Assembly: GCF_011058215.1 (NCBI RefSeq)
Contig: NZ_JAALFG010000002.1
Location: 62,001 to 126,000 of the forward strand
Source: Devosia aurantiaca
GTDB taxonomy: Bacteria; Pseudomonadota; Alphaproteobacteria; Rhizobiales; Devosiaceae
DNA length: 64,000 nt
Direction: 5' to 3'
This document shows positions 61,134 to 64,000 of the stretch, in pieces (positions within the stretch are counted from its first letter, which is position 1; every line of letters starts with the position of its first letter). The translations under genes and the position numbers were made by a program. Below the pieces are notes generated by a model. It did no database searches. It was not told where the DNA came from and saw only the letters and a program-made list of their open reading frames with translations.

Positions 61134-61327
61134 CGGTGAACTCGGTAGGAGAATACCGTCCATGCTCCCGGCTTAGAGGCTTGTCCAGAGCTTCTAAAGA
61201 GCCTGTCACATACCAGTGTCACATTTTGGCAACATTTATCTTGAAGGGTCAGCCGAATTAGGCCACGCTTTGTGTTCCGCCACTGGCTGCAGGCCGGGCG
61301 GAAGAGCGAGGCAGTTCTAGGGGGCGC

Positions 61328-63654
61328 ATGACCGATCTGGTCTCCAACGAGACGAGCATGGAAGATCGCACGGCTGAAAAGCGGCCGGCGCGTTCCTTGC
61401 TGCACTTCGGCCAGCACCAGTCCTTGCGCGTTTTGGGCTTCGTCGTCGTCTTCGCCTCGGTGTTGATGTCGTCGCTGTCCTTCCTGATCCTTTCCGGGTT
61501 CACCAACATCGAGCCGTCGACCGAGGTCTGGACGATCATCTGGATCGTCACCGGTATCCTGGTCCTTCTGGTGTTCGCCCTGGTCGTCACCGAAGCCGTG
61601 CTGTTGATCCAGGCGCGCATCAAGCGCCAGCCGGGGCAGGGCTGCAGGTGCGCATGGTGGCCATGTTCGCCTTCGTCGCTGCCGTTCCCGCGGCCTTGGT
61701 GGCCGTCATTGCCACCATTGCCTTGAACCAGGGCCTCGATCAGTGGTTCTCGGACCGCACGCGCGCTATGGTGGAAAGCTCACGTCTCGTTGCGCGCTCC
61801 TACATGCTCGAACATGCCCAGGTGCTGCGCGACGACATCATCTGGGTCGCCACTGAGCTCGAACAAGCGCTGGCAACTTATCAAAGCGACCCCGACCGTT
61901 TTGGCCGCATCCTGACAGCGCTGGCGGTGACCCGCTCGCTGCCCTTTACATCGCTGATCAATTCCACCGGCGAAACCATCATCCGTGCGCAGATCAACGT
62001 CGCCGGCACTTATCCCAAGCTTCCGGAGAACATCACCCAGGGCGTGGTGGAAGGCATCCCAACCGCTATCGCGCCGGGCACGACCAACCTCGTGGGTTCC
62101 GTCGTAAAGCTCCGCGGCTACGACGACCTTTTCCTCTTCGTCGCCCGTCCCGTCGATGCCGAAGTGCTTCAATACATGCGGCTAACCGACGAAAATATAA
62201 CAGAATATCGCGAATACGCGTCAAACCGGCTCGTCTTCCAAATCACCTTCACCATTATGTATGTCGGTCTGGCCGTGGTGTTGCTTCTGGCGGCTCTCTG
62301 GATCGGCATCGCGCTTGCGAACCGCTTCGTCGACCCCATCCGAAACCTCATGGTTGCCTCGCGCCGGGTCAGCGGCGGCGACCTCAATGTGCAGGTTCCG
62401 GTGCAGGAGGGCAGGGGCGATCTGCGCGATCTCTCCAATGGCTTCAACCGCATGACGCTACAGCTGCGCAGCCAGCGCGAAGAACTGCTCAAGGCCAATG
62501 AGGTCAACGAAAAGCGCCGCCAGTTCACCGAAGCCGTGGTGGAAGGCGTGTCCGCCGGCATCATCGGTCTCGATCCCTTCGGTGCCATCACCCTGGTCAA
62601 TGCGCGCGCCTGCGAAATGCTGGGCCGCACCGAAATCGAGCTGATGGGCGAACGCATGGAAATCATCATGCCCGAGATCGCGCCAACCATGGAAAAGGCC
62701 CGCTCCGCCCGCCGCGGCCAGGTGCGCGACCAGATCCAGCTCGGCAACGAAACCGACCGCCGTATCTACCAGGTGCAGCTCACCCGCGAAGGCTCGATCA
62801 CCGAATCCAAAGGCTATGTGCTGACCTTCGATGACATCACCGATCTCGAATCGGCACAGCGCACCAGCGCCTGGGCTGACGTCGCCCGTCGCATCGCCCA
62901 CGAGATCAAGAACCCGCTGACCCCTATCCAGCTTTCCGCCGAACGCCTCCGCCGCCGCTACGGCAGCAAGCTCGAGGACGATCGCGAAGTCTTCGACAAA
63001 TGCATCAACACCATCGTGCGTCAGGTCGGCGACATCGGCCGCATGGTCGACGAATTTTCCGCCTTTGCGCGCATGCCGGAATCAGCGCCGGAGATCGCCG
63101 ATCTCAGCGACACAATTCGCCAGGCCGTGTTCCTCGAAAGCGTGCGCCTGCCCGAAGTCCAGGTCGTCACCCAGCTACCGGAAGAAAACATTTACGCGTG
63201 GTTCGACAACCGCCTCATCGCGCAGTCGCTCACCAACCTGATCAAGAACGCCGTCGAGGCCTTCGAAGACGTCCAGATGTCACCCGATTGGCAACCGACC
63301 ATCACCGTCGAAGCCCATGACGAAGGCAACGCCGCCCGCGTCTCGATCTCCGACAACGGCAAGGGCTGGCCCAAGGAAAACCGTCAGCGCCTGCTTGAGC
63401 CCTATATGACCACACGCGACAAAGGCACGGGCCTTGGTCTCGCCATCGTCGCCCGCATCATCGAGCAACATGGCGGCATCGTCGAACTGATCGATGCCGA
63501 GCCCGACGAGACGGGCCGCGTCGGCGCCTGCGTCACCTTCACCCTGCCTTTGCAGTCTCCCGCGAAGACGGCGACCAATGACGAGGGCCCCGCGGCTCCC
63601 GAAAACCAACCCCACCAGGAGGAATCGCGGCTCGCTGCGATTGTGCGTTACTAA
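61328..63654 (+). CDS. ntrY: Nitrogen regulation sensor kinase NtrY, frame broken at 61633-61636
   Basis: NtrY, about 775 residues. Membrane spans are near residues 37-62 and 78-99, another in the second frame near 110-130, then a periplasmic sensor domain and a further span (FTIMYVGLAVVLLLAALWIGI). A HAMP domain, a PAS domain (GIIGLDPFGAITLVNARACEML), HisKA with [19 protein letters not shown] and HATPase with GTGLGLAIVARIIEQHGG follow. Adding a G in GGGG at 61633-61636 (before CAGGG) joins the two frames. It signals redox and nitrogen status to NtrX. Confidence 0.93.
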
Positions 63655-64000
63655 TGGCACTGGACATTCTGATTATCGACGACGAGGACGATATCCGCGA
63701 CCTGATCGCGGGCATTCTCGAGGACGAAGGCTTCGAAACCCGCCGGGCGCATGACGCCGATAGCGGCCTTAACGAAATCGCGCGCCGCCGTCCGACCCTG
63801 GTGTTCCTCGACATCTGGATGCAAGGCTCCCGCCTCGACGGTCTGCAACTGCTCGACGTCTTCCAGAGCCAGCACCCGGACATGCCGGTGGTGATGATTT
63901 CCGGTCACGGCAATGTCGAGACCGCCGTCTCGGCCATCCGCCGCGGCGCCTACGACTATATTGAAAAGCCGTTCAAGATCGACCGCCTGCTCCACATCAC
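63654..64000 (+). CDS. ntrX: Nitrogen assimilation response regulator NtrX (partial, right edge)
   Basis: NtrX receiver domain, 115 codons visible. It begins LDILIIDDEDDIRDLIAGILE, has the phosphoacceptor Asp in LVFLDIWMQGSRLDG, the T/S in VMISGHGNVETA and K in YDYIEKPFKI. AAA+ and HTH domains should continue to the right of the window. Its ATG overlaps the ntrY stop (TAATG). Confidence 0.93.
   Translation, partial: MALDILIIDDEDDIRDLIAGILEDEGFETRRAHDADSGLNEIARRRPTLVFLDIWMQGSRLDGLQLLDVFQSQHPDMPVVMISGHGNVETAVSAIRRGAYDYIEKPFKIDRLLHI

Overview
The window is GC-rich, densely coding bacterial DNA. Gene content and order point to an alphaproteobacterium of the order Hyphomicrobiales: gatCAB with ruvX, purM-purN, PerM-hdaA-ppk1-ppx-rnd-aspS, pdhA-pdhB-pdhC-lpd with lipA, and ratA-cinA-ispDF-dusB-ntrBC-ntrYX. 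A Devosia-like genome is my best guess, but no rRNA or other marker here proves it. I saw no tRNA, rRNA, insertion sequence, prophage or CRISPR array. It is a core-genome segment with small accessory pockets.

Layout. 1-3550: a branched-chain-type ABC importer on the minus strand, with LivM cut by the window edge. 3730-8701: an acyl-type XRE regulator, a lone receiver, a CbrX-like small membrane protein and an SSS-family sensor kinase. 8698-20079: a mixed stretch holding a K+ channel, a glycosyltransferase, ExoD, an orphan FliK/FlhB-like pair, envelope proteins, two MFS transporters and a pseudouridine synthase. 20258-28556: ruvX and the Glu/Asp-tRNA amidotransferase genes gatC, gatA and gatB, interleaved with a DUF4160/DUF2442 module, N-acetyltransferases and chorismate mutase. 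28560-40440: two proline-rich peptides, an exporter, purine synthesis, replication control (HdaA), polyphosphate metabolism (Ppk1, Ppx), RNase D and AspRS. 40562-44818: a c-di-GMP phosphodiesterase, malic enzyme and a Dabb protein. 44880-54238: an FtsB-like protein, the pyruvate dehydrogenase genes, an oxidoreductase, lipoyl synthase and a RatA/COQ10 protein. 54239-54786: a gene-free block with a large hairpin repeat and a candidate structured RNA. 54787-64000: CinA C-domain, IspDF, DusB and the NtrB/NtrC and NtrY/NtrX nitrogen-control systems, with NtrX cut by the right edge.

Functional links. PdhA, PdhB, PdhC and Lpd form the pyruvate dehydrogenase complex, and LipA makes the lipoyl cofactor carried by PdhB and PdhC. 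GatCAB repairs mischarged Glu-tRNA(Gln) and probably Asp-tRNA(Asn). Ppk1 and Ppx make and degrade polyphosphate. The two Ntr systems couple nitrogen status to sigma-54 transcription.

Two global signals matter to any user. First, thirteen -1 frameshifts break otherwise well-conserved genes, some essential (lpd, ispDF neighbour dusB, ntrY, ppx), mostly at G/C runs; this looks like sequencing or assembly error, not gene decay. Second, about twenty GGGNAGGG octamers (mostly GGGCAGGG) all lie on the + strand, even inside minus-strand genes. This matches FtsK-orienting KOPS and implies that the fork runs left to right with the terminus to the right.
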